NCBI RefSeq assembly: GCF_015832195.1
Contig: NC_052019.1
Coordinates: forward strand, 6,236,872-6,300,871
Direction: 5' to 3'
Source: Motacilla alba alba
Lineage: Eukaryota > Chordata > Aves > Passeriformes > Motacillidae
Length of the DNA stretch: 64,000 nucleotides
The notes under the pieces are model-generated. The model had not been told where the DNA came from. It saw nothing but the letters and a program-made list of their open reading frames with translations, and ran no database searches. Shown here one piece after another: positions 24,855 through 37,500 of this stretch. How positions within the stretch are numbered: the stretch's first letter is position 1; each line of letters opens with the position of its first letter. Position numbers and translations under genes: made by a program.

Positions 24855-25606
24855 AAAGGCAAGAAGGGAACCCCAGTATCTACAGGCCTTTTTGTGTCGC
24901 TTCAGTGCCTGGTAAAGTTATGGAGAAGATTATTCTGGAAGATATTGAAAAACACCTGAAGGGGTCCTGGGCGGTGGAAAGTTGAAGGTGAGCCAGCAGT
25001 GCCCTGCAGCCAGGAGGGACATCCCTGTCCTGGGGACATCAGGCCCAGCACGGCCAGCCGGGCAAGGGAGGGATTGTCCCGCTCTGCTCGGGGCTGGGGC
25101 GGCCTCACCTCGAGTGCTGGGGGCAGCTTTGGGTGCCACAATATAAGAAAAGCATTAAACTATCAGAGAGTGCCCAAAGGAGGCCACCAGGATGGTGAAG
25201 GGCCTGGAGGGGAAGCCGTGTGGGGAGAGGCTGAGGGCACTGGGTCTGCTCAGCCTGGAGGGGACAGAGAGGAGACCTCAGTGCAGTTACAAATTCCTCG
25301 AGAGGGGAAGAGGAGGGACAGACACTGATCTCTGCTCTGTGGTGACAGTGACAGGAACCAAGGAATGGCCTGAAGTTGTGTCAGGGGAGGTTTGTGCTGG
25401 ATATCAGGAGAAGGTTCTGTCCCCAGAGGGTGGCTGGGCACTGAACAGGCTCCCCAGGGCAGTGGTCACAGCACCAGCCTGGCAGAGCTCAGGGAGTGTT
25501 TGGACAATGCTCTCGGGCACAGGGTGTGACTCTTGGGGATGGTGCTGTGCAGGGCCAGGAGCTGGACTGGATGATCCCTTTCAACTCAGGATATTCTGTG
25601 ATCCTG
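24855..25606 (+). mobile_element. CR1 LINE, internally deleted (RT motif joined to 3' region)
   Basis: The first 100 bp encode a recognisable CR1 reverse transcriptase segment, IYRPFCVASVPGKVMEKIIL, matching the CR1 block that includes NYRP and SVPGK. At about 24,958 the sequence jumps to the distal part of ORF2 ('ggggtcctgggcggtgga', 'gttgaaggtgagccagca'). It then continues through 'ggccaccaggatggtgaa', 'gggcctggaggggaagcc', 'tgctcagcctggaggggac' and 'gaacaggctccccagggc' to the tail 'ggatattctgtgatcct' near 25,590-25,606. The RT palm with its catalytic motifs is missing, so this copy carries an internal deletion of roughly 1 kb as well as 5' truncation. It is the longest and most G+C-rich repeat in the window and resembles passerine CR1 subfamilies. 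Non-autonomous. Confidence 0.9.
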
Positions 25607-25609
25607 AGC

Positions 25610-28526
25610 AACTCTGTGAAAACCCCAATACAATAGGCTAGGAAACCAAAACAGGCCACAGAGTCTGTCCTTAAATAAAGACAGATTCGTGACAGGTGAC
25701 TCCTGTTTTCCCACCAGTTCACAAATATTTTGTTTAGCTACACAGATTCCCTGGAAGTGGGGGGCATGTTGTCAGGTCAGAGGACCTGCTGTTGGGTTAT
25801 ATCATTGTTATGAAAGTCATGCTGCTAAGGAGCTTTGAGTTGTACCCCATACTGAGAATAGTCTAAATAATCTGTGACTCAAAGTATCTCTCATCAGGGA
25901 TCACTGTGAACACGAGCAATTTCAGCTGACCCAACAAGCTAAACACAAACATGTCAAGATCTCAACAGCACCAGAACATTTGTTTTCAATATCCTGAGTG
26001 TGAATTCAGGGCCAATGGGCAACATTTATTTGGTAATGGGTTTTTTTTGTCAGATTTTTTAATCTAATTTTACTGCGGAGCACATACGAGTATGTACTGG
26101 AATTAAAATGATGATAGGAAAGAACCCAGTAGCCAACTCCTGGTTTATTGCAGCAGCATAAACTGATTTTCAAGACAAAAGCCACATTTACTCCACATTT
26201 GCATGGGTGTGAGATATGAACCCAGCCCATTCTCTTAAGGGATTTTCTCTTGTAAATAAATAAATTAAACTTTGAGCCCTTTGAAATTATGTTTTGAGAG
26301 TGGTAGGGCAAGAGAGAGCACAGACTGTAGACACCTGCTCTCTCTTAGGCTGAAGGTTGTTCCTTCCAGAGGGAAAAAACAAAGTTCACCATACTACCCA
26401 CTGCCCCAGCTGTTGAGGCCAACCATAATTGGTCCTTCTGAAGCTGCCAGGAGCCCAGAGGGAACCACAGCCTGCAGGAGACACCCAAAACACAGAACAC
26501 AAACAGGTAAAACTGCAGGTGAGATGGGGCATGGAGATGCTTTGCTTGGGACCCTGGCAAAGCTCCCCAGCCATGCTCCCTCCCCAGCCATACCTACAAT
26601 GCACTGCAGGAATGTGTTCTTGGATGGAAATCATTTTCTCAACAAGTAACTTAACTTTTGAATTATAATTTCATTTTGGAAAGCAGTCATTGTCAGAGTG
26701 GACACATTAAATATGAAAGCTGAATAATGCTGGGACCAGAGAAAGTTTTCTGACTTTAAATGAGCTGCACTTACTAAGTTCTATGTCCACATCAAAGGTA
26801 CTTTGCAAGGAAATAGAGCTGACACACTGTTACACTTCTATCAAAATATCACATGCAATTTTATAGATAATTGCTGCTATAACATATTCTGTGAAGAAAA
26901 TAGATCAGGAATACTGAGACACAGCTCAAAATGATAATGTGTCTTTTCCCCCAGGTTGTGAATAGATTCAGAGCAGGAACAGTGCCAGGTTAAAGCAGAG
27001 CAAATATTTGCAGTGCAATATTTTATTCACCAGAAAATTCCTCAAGTTTCTTATAGATAATTCTGGCTGAGAAAGCATTTCTTTAACTGCAAAGTTTTAT
27101 TTGAGTGCATTTTGAAGCACTGCTGAGTGTGAGCCCAGGAGGACAGACAGGGGTTATTTTTAGAATTCTAACTCCTAGATAAAATCAGAGCATTCCTTTT
27201 TGCAATACATTTTTTGTAAGTCTTTGTAGACTGTGGTTCTAGAGATTGGATATGGAATGATTTGTCCATGACAGAGAAGTCCTTAAGCTAAAATCTCAGA
27301 TCTTGCAGCTTTGCATACAGCTCTCCCCTTTTTCCTTTTATTGGTCATAACCCTGGGAGGACAATTCCCCAGAGTCTGGAGGGAATTTGGGTCTGAATTT
27401 GAAATTAAAGTAAGGTTCATCCACTGAATACATATTCATTTACCAAAGGGAGCCAAGCTCAAACCACATCATGTTGAACTTTGGCCATATATTTTATAAG
27501 ATATGACTTCAAGAAGGCATGCCAGTTTAAGAAAATACCACTCTTTCCTCCTTTCAAACAGATTTTCTTTGCTTTTCTGGGGTTTGCCCTCTTCACTGCT
27601 CAAAGAGTAAGTATTCAGTTGATAAATGGGAGACCTCTTCCAGATAAAGTCCATCTTGGCTACACTCACACTATTAAAAAATGTAAATACAATTTGTAAG
27701 GGAATCCAAAATTTTCTAGGAACGCTTAAACCTTACAGGAGTGTCAGATTCTTCAGACTGAGCAGGGTCTGTCCAGATGGTTTAGTTGGGATATGCCTGC
27801 TCACCTCACCAGAGGAAACCCAAACTAGAACTTAGGAGGGTTTATAAGCAAATCCCACACACACTGAGCTGTCCTTTTAAATACCTAAGGAATTAATTTA
27901 TAGGTTAGCCCAGAGTACAAAAAGAGGAATGCACGGGTTTTTCCACAGTTGGTTATGTGAAAAAATATTTCTCCACCAGTTGTTATTACTTTGAGATAAT
28001 ATAAATTACTCCTGACTTCTACAAATGGGTTCAGTGGCAGATGTAGTCAATCAAGAAGGGCCTTGCTCTGGATTTTAGCAGCACTTTAGGGCAACAAGCA
28101 TAAATGCTTCACTAATATTTAAGATGGGATTCATTGATGTGGCCATGCTATTTCATACGCATAACTTAAAAACATCTTTTTAAAAATAGACACTCAATAA
28201 GCTTTCTAGCTGCAGAGGATCCTGAATAACCCCTTAAAGAACACAAACATGAAAACTCCACCAGAACAAGCTCCTTTCTATTAATTCCTGATATTATTTC
28301 ACACTGAAGCTTGTCAAATATTTAAATACTCCATGTGCAGCCTTTTTTTTTTTTATTATTTCATACAGTTAGTTACTTCAAACAAAAGATAACACTTGGT
28401 TCTGTAACTCCCTGTAAGCTCCCTGCAGGCTGTACAATGCAGGTCTCTGATATCAAAGTCCTGTGGAAAGTTGTGGATGACAGAGAATCCACATTTGTAG
28501 TTCACTGCTTGCTGCCAAAACGTGAC
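25610..28526. other. Non-coding sequence, no gene seen
   Basis: Single-copy-looking sequence. Open frames at 26,272-26,668 on both strands overlap each other heavily and have no recognisable domain. No interspersed repeat is seen. Confidence 0.4.

Positions 28527-28564
<38 letters not shown>
28527..28564 (+). repeat. (TTA)n trinucleotide microsatellite
   Basis: About 12 uninterrupted copies of tta/att. It appears as a poly-Ile run in the open frame 28,335-28,691, which should be disregarded. Confidence 0.97.
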
Positions 28565-28565
28565 G

Positions 28566-31500
28566 TCTGTAGAAACAAAATTTACATTTTTTTACATTAT
28601 TAAATGTGATTGTTGTATTTACATTAATATAGATAATATTGCAAAAGGTGCAGGGGGGAAGGAACCTCTTACCACATTGGAGCTATTATAGCAGGTTGAT
28701 GTTTTGGGAAAAGGAGGAGGAACTGCACCTTTCCTGAGAGCAAGAGCCCACCTGTATGGGGAGGCTGCCACAGACAGCTCTGTTGCCTTGGGTAGGAGAA
28801 GCAGGAAACTGGACAGCAACACCAGTGAAAGGAAGGTCTTAGCAGAGTCACAAACTAGACACTTGCCAAAAATATTGAGATTTTAATCCCCAGAATTACT
28901 GAACAAGTTCTTCCTCAGTTTTCACAGTTGAGACTCGTTTCAGGGGTCGGTGTTCCTGGCTTCCAAGCAAAGCAATGTGGACAAATGGATGACCAGAACT
29001 GCCTCCTGAAAGTAATCTGCTCAGGGAAATTGTCCTGGAATGTTGGATTGGAACAGCTCTGTGATGGTTATAGTAAGATTTCACAGTTATACTCCAAACC
29101 TTTAGTCAAGTTCTGACAGCCAACATCGGCCCTTTGAGGTGAACCATGGGGTGAGAATTGTTTGCCCAAACATTCACTGTTTAGTGAACATTTCAAAGTC
29201 AGCACTTTGCTAGAGCTGTCCCATAAGCAAAGATTTTTTACAAAATCAGTGATATTATGATCACTCCGTGTGCTAAAGGCTCCTGCAGCTGCCAGAGTGG
29301 GCAGTGGTGAGGGTGGCTCCTCAAGGGAAACCTGTGCAGACTCCTGCATTTTCTGACTTTTATGCTTCTGCAAGGCAATGCTGTGACTACATCCATGTCA
29401 TTTTTGTCATTTAATACTGTTGCCAACCCACATAATTGTTAAGGGACTACACAGTGCAATTTAGCATAATTACGACAATTACACAGTTAAGCACCATGAG
29501 CAGTCAGTAGCCAAAGTTTTGGCCCTAGTGTAAGGAAACCCAAAGGCTCCATGTATTGTCCCTGCGCACCCTTGGGGTTTTGATTGCTGATGAGCATGAG
29601 GATGATCATGGGGCACTGGCAGGCCCCCACTTTAAACCAGGGGGATGCTGCTGATTAAGGAAGAGGGGGATCTGAACCCATTCCCACCACCCCATAGGTT
29701 ACCATGTGGGAACTTGACCTCCGAGCGTGTTATTTGAGCCACGCTCGAGATCTCACCAAGAGAAGACACAACACATTTCCTCTGCATTTTACATTCATCT
29801 GAAATGTATTTAGCTAACTTTTGATGTACCTTGCATGTTAAGCCTTGAACCACAATTGTAACCTCTCCAGTTTCCCTTATTCACACAGTATTTGATTTGG
29901 ATGACATATTTTTATAATATTTATTTTTCAGCCCATTTTGAGACTCTCATGTTAATGCCACAAGAACTCCAGTCTACTGTATAATATTTCAGACATGGAG
30001 GGGAATAAAAAAAGAAGAAATAAAGGAAAAGAAAAACCAGCCGTCTGCATCCACTTAAACTACTTTACAATAAAGCTCAGTAAAGATCTGATCAGCAGTT
30101 TTTTTAGCCTGCTCTCATTTAATATGAAATAAATTAGTGGAAAACCTAAAGGCTGAAAGGAAATTTTTTGCCACTGTTTAAAACAGGACATGAATCCTTT
30201 AACATAATATTTACACACACTATATTAAATACTTTCTGCAAAGGTAAAATTTAGCACTGCCAGCTTCAGACAGACTGGGAAAGAAATTTGTTTACACTTA
30301 ATAAATCTGATTTTGAGAAGAAAAAGTTTTGTTCTTTTTTCCTTTTTTTCCCTCCTGTGTATACAATAGCATTGACAGAAAATCCTTATTTCAAATTATG
30401 TAAACATACTCATTAAAAAACTGCTGAACACTTTAAGAAGACACAATTTGTATTCTATTTGGTAGTGTTTTCATCTTGGCCTTCAGAGTTGCTATGATCT
30501 GTTATCTCTGGTGGCCCACAAAGCTTTTGAGATTCTTGAAGCACCATGGCTTTCAGTGATTTCTATATCCCTGAAATAGCTATTCTATAGCTATAGAAAT
30601 AGCTTTCTATATCTATTTTTATTTGTGGTCATTGCTAGTAGATTTAGCATGAATTTTCTGACAATATATTTTAATATTTGGGAAGAGAGGTGTCTGCCAA
30701 GAAATACCAAATTTTCAGATGTGACATTTTCACCAGAAAGCACTGTTCAGTTTCTCCAGGGAAAATTTAATGGTCCAGGATTGAACTGCTATTCAAAACA
30801 AGAAGAAGATGGATTTTTCCAGGGAAGACTCCACAGTCCCCAGCCCAGCTCTTTCAGAACATCTCAGAAGACAAAATATAAGTCTCCTGCTCAGTTGACC
30901 CAGAACAAGGACACAGCATTATAATCCCAGAGCCTTAACCCTTCAGCTTTGTGTTGGGAGGGGGTGTGAGGTGGGTACAATTTAGCCATGTGGAGATGAG
31001 AACATTTTGAAAACTCAAGAAAGCTTTCATGAAATAGAAAAACAGTTTCCTACAGAGCTGCAATTAAAATCATGCCCAATCCCTTCAAAACACATACTGT
31101 TTATTAAGGAAGTTACTAAGATGTGCCATAGCTCCCAGGCAGAGGTGAGAAAGAAGTTTTAACTCACCATCTACTTCTTTCATCTGAGATTTACCATCTA
31201 GTCAGACAACTTGGATCATTAGCACATCAAAGATCTTAAAACGCCCCAGATGAAAAAAAGAAAAACTTCTCTAAGACCATGGTATTTCAAAGATCAGCCA
31301 TGTATTTGTAGATTTTAAGATCATATGGAAACTTTGCAGTCACCTTCTCTGACATCTGCAGAGCATAGCCCAGAGGAGGCTGCCCAGCAATTCCTAAATT
31401 ATTTCCAATAAATTGTGGTTGACTCAGGGCATCTTTCTTGGAAAGACATTCAGTCTGATTTAAAGACTATAAGCAACTGAGAATCCACCACATTCTTTGG

Positions 31501-34500
31501 CAAGCTGCTAGTTACAAATGGGGCAAAATCTCACCAACAGGAATGGGAGTTTTGTCTGGACTCAAATTTAATCTGCAGATTAAATATTCACAAAATGTAG
31601 AATTATTAAATACTCACAGGAGAAGTGGGTTGTCGGTTACTGCTTCCAGAAATCATGAGACTGTAATGATAAGTAAAGTAAGAAACTGGGAAAAGTATTA
31701 ACAGGTTTGAAACAATTTTTTAAAGTCTGATTAAGGTGCACAATTCCCTGCAAGAGCATGAGAATGTTCATCCAAGATACATTTTTTATGGTTTTGAAGT
31801 CTAAAATCTTAGTGCTCAGAGATAGCATCTATTTAAAATACATGAGCAAACCAAGGCATAAAAAGTCTGTTCCTCTAACTTTGCTCCCGGGACAGGTCTT
31901 CTAATGCCAGTAAGAGTCCTAGAAAAACATGAGCAACTCTCATTCCACTAGTCAGAAATTGTTTGTATGGCAGGACTTCCAATAGAAAACTGATTTCATC
32001 TTGCCATGACCCCAGTTTGGGCCAATTGCTTTGCTATACTGACAGGCAGAAGTCCTCAGTTAGCCCTATGAAAAGCAGACAGCCATAATGTAAACAGAGT
32101 TTTTATTTACTCTGAAGTCAGAAAATTCATTCCAAGAGAACAATAAATGAGGGACCACATGCATTGTTTACTTATCTTTAGGAACATTGTTATTCCCCAA
32201 ACAGGCTGACTACTTCTCACTACTCTTGTTCAGCTCCTTTTGCAAATGCATTTCATCAGCTTCAGCTAATTCATCACTGTGGTTTGACAATAATCACTGA
32301 CTCTCTTTCTAAAGATAATCTGTGTTTAAAGGCTCTGTTATATAATATGCTATAAGCCAAGAATATCTTGCAACATTTGGAAAGGTAGGGCAGTAATGTT
32401 CTGCCAGATTCCTCTCAGCATTTAAACATCATATGTCACATGCCAAGAGTTCCTTCCCTTAATAATGACTTGTGAGTTTTAAGATGGATAATTTATATCT
32501 GAAAACAATTAGGGAAGGCAGTTTAGAAAAACTTATCTGTGTTTTGGGAGACGTTACCACAAGAAATGTCACTGAAAGAGAGGGAAATAAATAGACTGGA
32601 ATTCAAGGATATATCCTGGCCCCTTGGGAAAAGTGAGTGATATTTCAGAGCCAGTTTGCTTCAAAGATAATTCTGGAGAAAGAAAGATTTTTCAGAGACA
32701 TCCCAGTAACAGATAAGTGAGTGAGTCCTTGTGGGATTGAAGAAGCGTCAGAGAATAGTAGAGGCAAAGAAGGGGTTTCAGTTCAGTGAAAAAGAGCATC
32801 CTAGAAAAGGGAAAAGACATGAAGCTGAAAATCTGGGACAAAAAAAAAAAAAAGTGGAAGTATATCTAAAATATTCACAGGAGAAAGGAGAGAGGCTAGA
32901 GAAGACATTTAAAGCCTCAAGAAGAGCATTAAGGGTGGCACCAGAGCTTCAATGAACTGGAGGCAAAACACCATCCTCCATATTTCTCTAGCTGAGCAAA
33001 AAATGTCTGTTCAGTTTGGGCAGAAAACCAGGGTCAAGATTAGAGACATTCCTCATTACAAGGACCTGTCAGGTAAAAGCACAAAACCCATGAGCTGTAG
33101 TGACAAAGAGCCTGTCTGGGGCCACTGAGCAGGGATGTGCAGCAGCTGCCATGGCCCAGGCCATGCTGACCCCAGGGAGCACTCTCAACAGACACCCCAT
33201 TCACCTGGTGGGAAATCAAACCACAGCTTTTCTGCAAAATCAAGGATCTGCCAAGGATCAGCAGAGAGCTGCCCAAGCCCTCAGGCCAGCACAGAGATGT
33301 AGAGCTTTGTATAATTCCTATTGCCATTAGAAAATATACCATGTATTGATTATTTTTGTTCTTGCTGTCATATGAGAAAACACTATTGAGGGAGCAACCC
33401 TGGTTTTCCTACCTCACAGACACTCACATTTTCACTAAAGGAAAGGTGTTACTTTAAAATTCTAAACTTCCCCAGTTCTGCATTTAATGACACTTTTATT
33501 CACCTGCTGCCTGGCTAAGTTGTTTTAACTGATTCCTCTTTGATAGCTGCATAATTATCCTGCATATCCTGAACAGAGCAGACCTGCTCATTATGGAAGG
33601 GGGGAAGACATGCAAGGACCAGTCCCTGAAAACTGATTTCCTCAAATATTTCTCTTCCAGATGAATGAACAAACAGATTTCCCACAAGACTTGAAGGCTC
33701 AGAAAGAAGAGGCCCCCTCTGAAGTCTGCAGTGTCTCCTCCAGTTCAAATAAAATGGGGAAAAAAAGCCTATATTTGCTTATAACCTAAAAAGTGTGCCT
33801 GTTACCATTCCGATTAATTAATTTAGTTTTGCAGTTTGGATTAATTACAGTGAAAAACCCAAATGCACTTCATAGACACTAATATATGTAGTTTTAGGGC
33901 TGTTGAATAATAAATTACTGCTGTTTCAGTTTCTCCAAGTGGGAAAAATCAGGCACATAAGCCTTGGGCACTATCAGCCACCCAATAGGTCTGTGTAAAG
34001 GCTTGTGATGGAGTCAAAATATCTCATTATTTAGCTGAAAGATTCAGTCTCAAAGACTGAATATGGTATATGGATATTTCCAAACCTCTCTGAAGATGAC
34101 GGGTTTGTAGCAACATTTTATTCAATGTAAATGGGAGAGGAAAAAAAAGCTCTTTTGTTTAACAACAGGAGTTACTGTTTGTGTAACTAATCTAAATGTC
34201 TTCTAGATCTGTCTTTGGTGGTTTGGCTGGGAACTGAATTAACACTTTAAAATTTTGCTAATGGCACGGCAGACCTGGATGTGTCTACAGAAGTGACCGA
34301 AACAACCAGTGGCAGGCAGAAAACACCACAAAGAAGGCATATAAAATACAACCACCAAAAAGGGGTGGAATTACTCAAGAAGGAACGTGGCTTTGTGAAC
34401 AAAGACAATGACTCCTACATCATTGCTGCAGGTCTCTGCAAACATTCTCCACAAGAACACATGATTGCCTTGAAGAAATGCAGGTCACCAATCTCTCCTT

Positions 34501-37500
34501 CCAGTGAAAACAATCTTGCACACCAGAAATATTGGCTATGAGGCAGGCAAATATCACCAGAGGAATCAAGTTTCCCAGAAGAGAAAAGATAAGCTGATAT
34601 CTGCAATCAAACTGGAACAAACAATGGAGGTACTCACAAAGCTCAACAATGGCCAGAAAATAATTAAAACAAGATCTAAACAATTGCTGGAGCCTTCTAT
34701 AAAGAATCTGAGTCAAAATTCTGTAGCTTCCCAGAAAAGGCAGAAATATGACCATGTCTTTGGGGGCAGAATGAAATGTGTCTGAGCAGATTGAAAAGCC
34801 CTGCTAACATAAATGCAATTTTGATCTGCACATGAAGAAAAAACTGCAGAAAACTGCACTAAGACAAAATAATAATTTATGTAAAATTGTATCCTTTGTT
34901 AACTACAGCCAATAATAGAAGTTTAGGGCAGAAAAGTGAAAAAAACACAAACCTGTAAGATGATTCTTCCACCTCTGCTCTGCTGCCGTAGATTCTGGCA
35001 CTCAGCTGTGGAGGGACTTTCAAGTTGACAAAACACCGAGCAACAATAGATGATGGATCACAAAGCTTCTCATTACAATTGGGAGACCTTTTTCCACTGG
35101 AATCTATTAATGCACTTCAGCTGACATGTGGGCTCAAGGATCTGGAAATAAACAACAAAAAAATAAAAGCCAGCTTTCTAAATAAGTGAAAGATGGACTC
35201 AGTTTATCTAAAGGACTCTCACTCAGAGGGTACTGGTGGCTCTTCCTACTCCAGTGTGAAGATCTTCTGTTTGTGAAGATCAAATGGGACAGAAGGCATG
35301 TGTCAGCTCTGGGTCAGGCTTTTCTGGAGGCAGACATATCTCAGCCAACCTCACATCCCAAAAGACTGGTTAGGATTTATGACTGAACAGAATCACCCTG
35401 AGCATCCCAGTTTAAAAGCTGCTGCACACAGTAACTGTTTTTACCTGTAAATTCATCTGAATCTCTTTGAGGTAAAAAACAGGTGAGGGGTTACAGCTGG
35501 ATGGGGAGCACAAGAGAAGACCTTGAGTAACAGGACAGATGTCCAAGGAGTCTTGTGTAATCTCAGTTTACACAGCCTTGGATTCAGTCTGAGATACAAA
35601 ACACTAACATAGGGATGCTTGCCCAAACTCAAACATGTCTCTTAAATCAGGAATAAGGCCCAGGATACCTCAGGACATGGAAGAAGTTGCTGTAGTGCTC
35701 CTGCTTTCCAGTCAACAGTCCCTTAGTGGGAGGAGAAAGCAGAGAGGCTGGAAGATGGTATCCATGAGCCCTGATGCTCCATCCATGGAATGTCTACAGC
35801 AAAGGGACTCACACTTGGCTCACAGCTCTTCTGAGCTAACAGGGAAACAATGAAACTCAGTTCTGCTCAGTTCTGTTATTTTTTTTTTCTTTTTCTTAAG
35901 TGAGAGAGAGAAGGAGAGAAAAGAAAAACTGGCAAGTGCAGCAAATTTAGAGAATGGACCAGATAAAAGTTATTGTTATGAAATTTCTTTGTTTTCTGGC
36001 CAAGACCATTATATATCTCTGGCTGGCCAGACAAAGCATCATGTGTCTTCAGCAGAAGCTTCTCTTCTACCCAGGGAGCTGGACAGAGGAAAACAAAATT
36101 TCAGGAAGGAGCTGGCTTGAAAAGGCATCATAGTTCAACTCAGCCTGAAGGACAGACAGTCCACTTAAGGGACTCCTGCTCACTTTTAGGAACGTGGAAC
36201 ACCCTGTCTGTTGTGTTGTGTTGGTCGTAAAAATAGAAAATGCCCCAAACAAGGGAAAAATACACCAGGACAAGACCTGTAGTGAAATAATGTGACAACT
36301 TTTAACCCTGGGGTAAGGAGCATGTCCCATCTGTGAGACCCATGATCAGGTTTGGATGGCTAAGGCTCCCAGCATTAGGATATTTTTTTGAAATCTAGAT
36401 AACACCATAAAGTTTTCTAATATCTTTGAGAAGAACTTGTATTTTTATTGCTGCTCTCTGATGGCCAAGCAAGTGTGCTCTCAATAGGAAAGTGAGAGCA
36501 AAGAAGTGTGAGTTAGGTTAAACAAGTATTTGCTAAGAAACCCAATGGGAAGGAAAAATCTCCTCTTACAGAAAGAAAAAAAAAAGTTTCTATAGAAGAT
36601 TCAGCTCTTTCAGCTCTGCGAATGTTTTTCAACACAGTTTTCTGTGGAGTTTTTTGCTTACACAGGTTTTTGACTTTACATACAAATCATAGAGAAAATG
36701 TGATACAGACTTTGGCACTGCCTGGTAAAGTAACAAATTCTCCTTGAGAAATTTATTCCCAGAAAAAAATCAAATTCTGCTCCCAGTCCTTTCTGTTCAT
36801 ACGTTAACGCTGTCCTCTCACTGTAAGCACTAGCATGTGTACATCTGTAAAGAAACAAGCAAACACAGGTACACTAATATTGGAGATGGCCCCTGAGCCT
36901 TTTAAACTTTGAATTCTAAGTGTTTCATTGGGTTTATTGAATTCTGTTGTATCTAGTATTTGCATGCTTGCCTCTGTACCAGCTAGCTGATCATGTAATA
37001 GTAAGGTTCAATAGCAGTTCATCTGGTTACGTGCATCACGCCTCCCAAAAAAGACTGGGAACAGTATATTCCATTCCTTGGAATTGAAAAAAACCAAAAC
37101 AACACTCTAAAAAGACAGTAAAATATATCACAACACTTTCCAAAGTGCTGGGTAAACTCAGGTCCTCCATGAATTCTCATATGTGGTTCCTGAAAAGAAA
37201 CACAGAAGTGTGGATCTTGAACAAGCCTTCTACATGGCAAAACTGAAAAAAATGTTCATTTCTGCTGAAGAAGAAATTTTCAGTTTATAGAAGGTTTCTC
37301 ACACATGCAAACAGTGAACTTTTAGAAGAGGTATTTTGCTTGGTGTGGGCAGAGTTATGAGGAAGAACAGGCTGAATAAAGTTTGGAAGATGGCTCTGAA
37401 TGCTGTGGGGTCACCCAAAAAAGTGTCACAGCACTATTTCAGGTTTCTGCCACAAGAGCCAAGAGTATAATTTCAGAGGCTGAAACAGTTTTACTGGAAA

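Noticed and set aside
25192..25641. 149-codon open frame in a G+C-rich stretch
   Set aside because: It lies wholly in the C-terminal/3' UTR part of a CR1 element and is out of the ORF2 frame.
28335..28691. 118-codon open frame with poly-Ile
   Set aside because: Poly-Ile comes from the (TTA)n microsatellite; nothing else supports coding.
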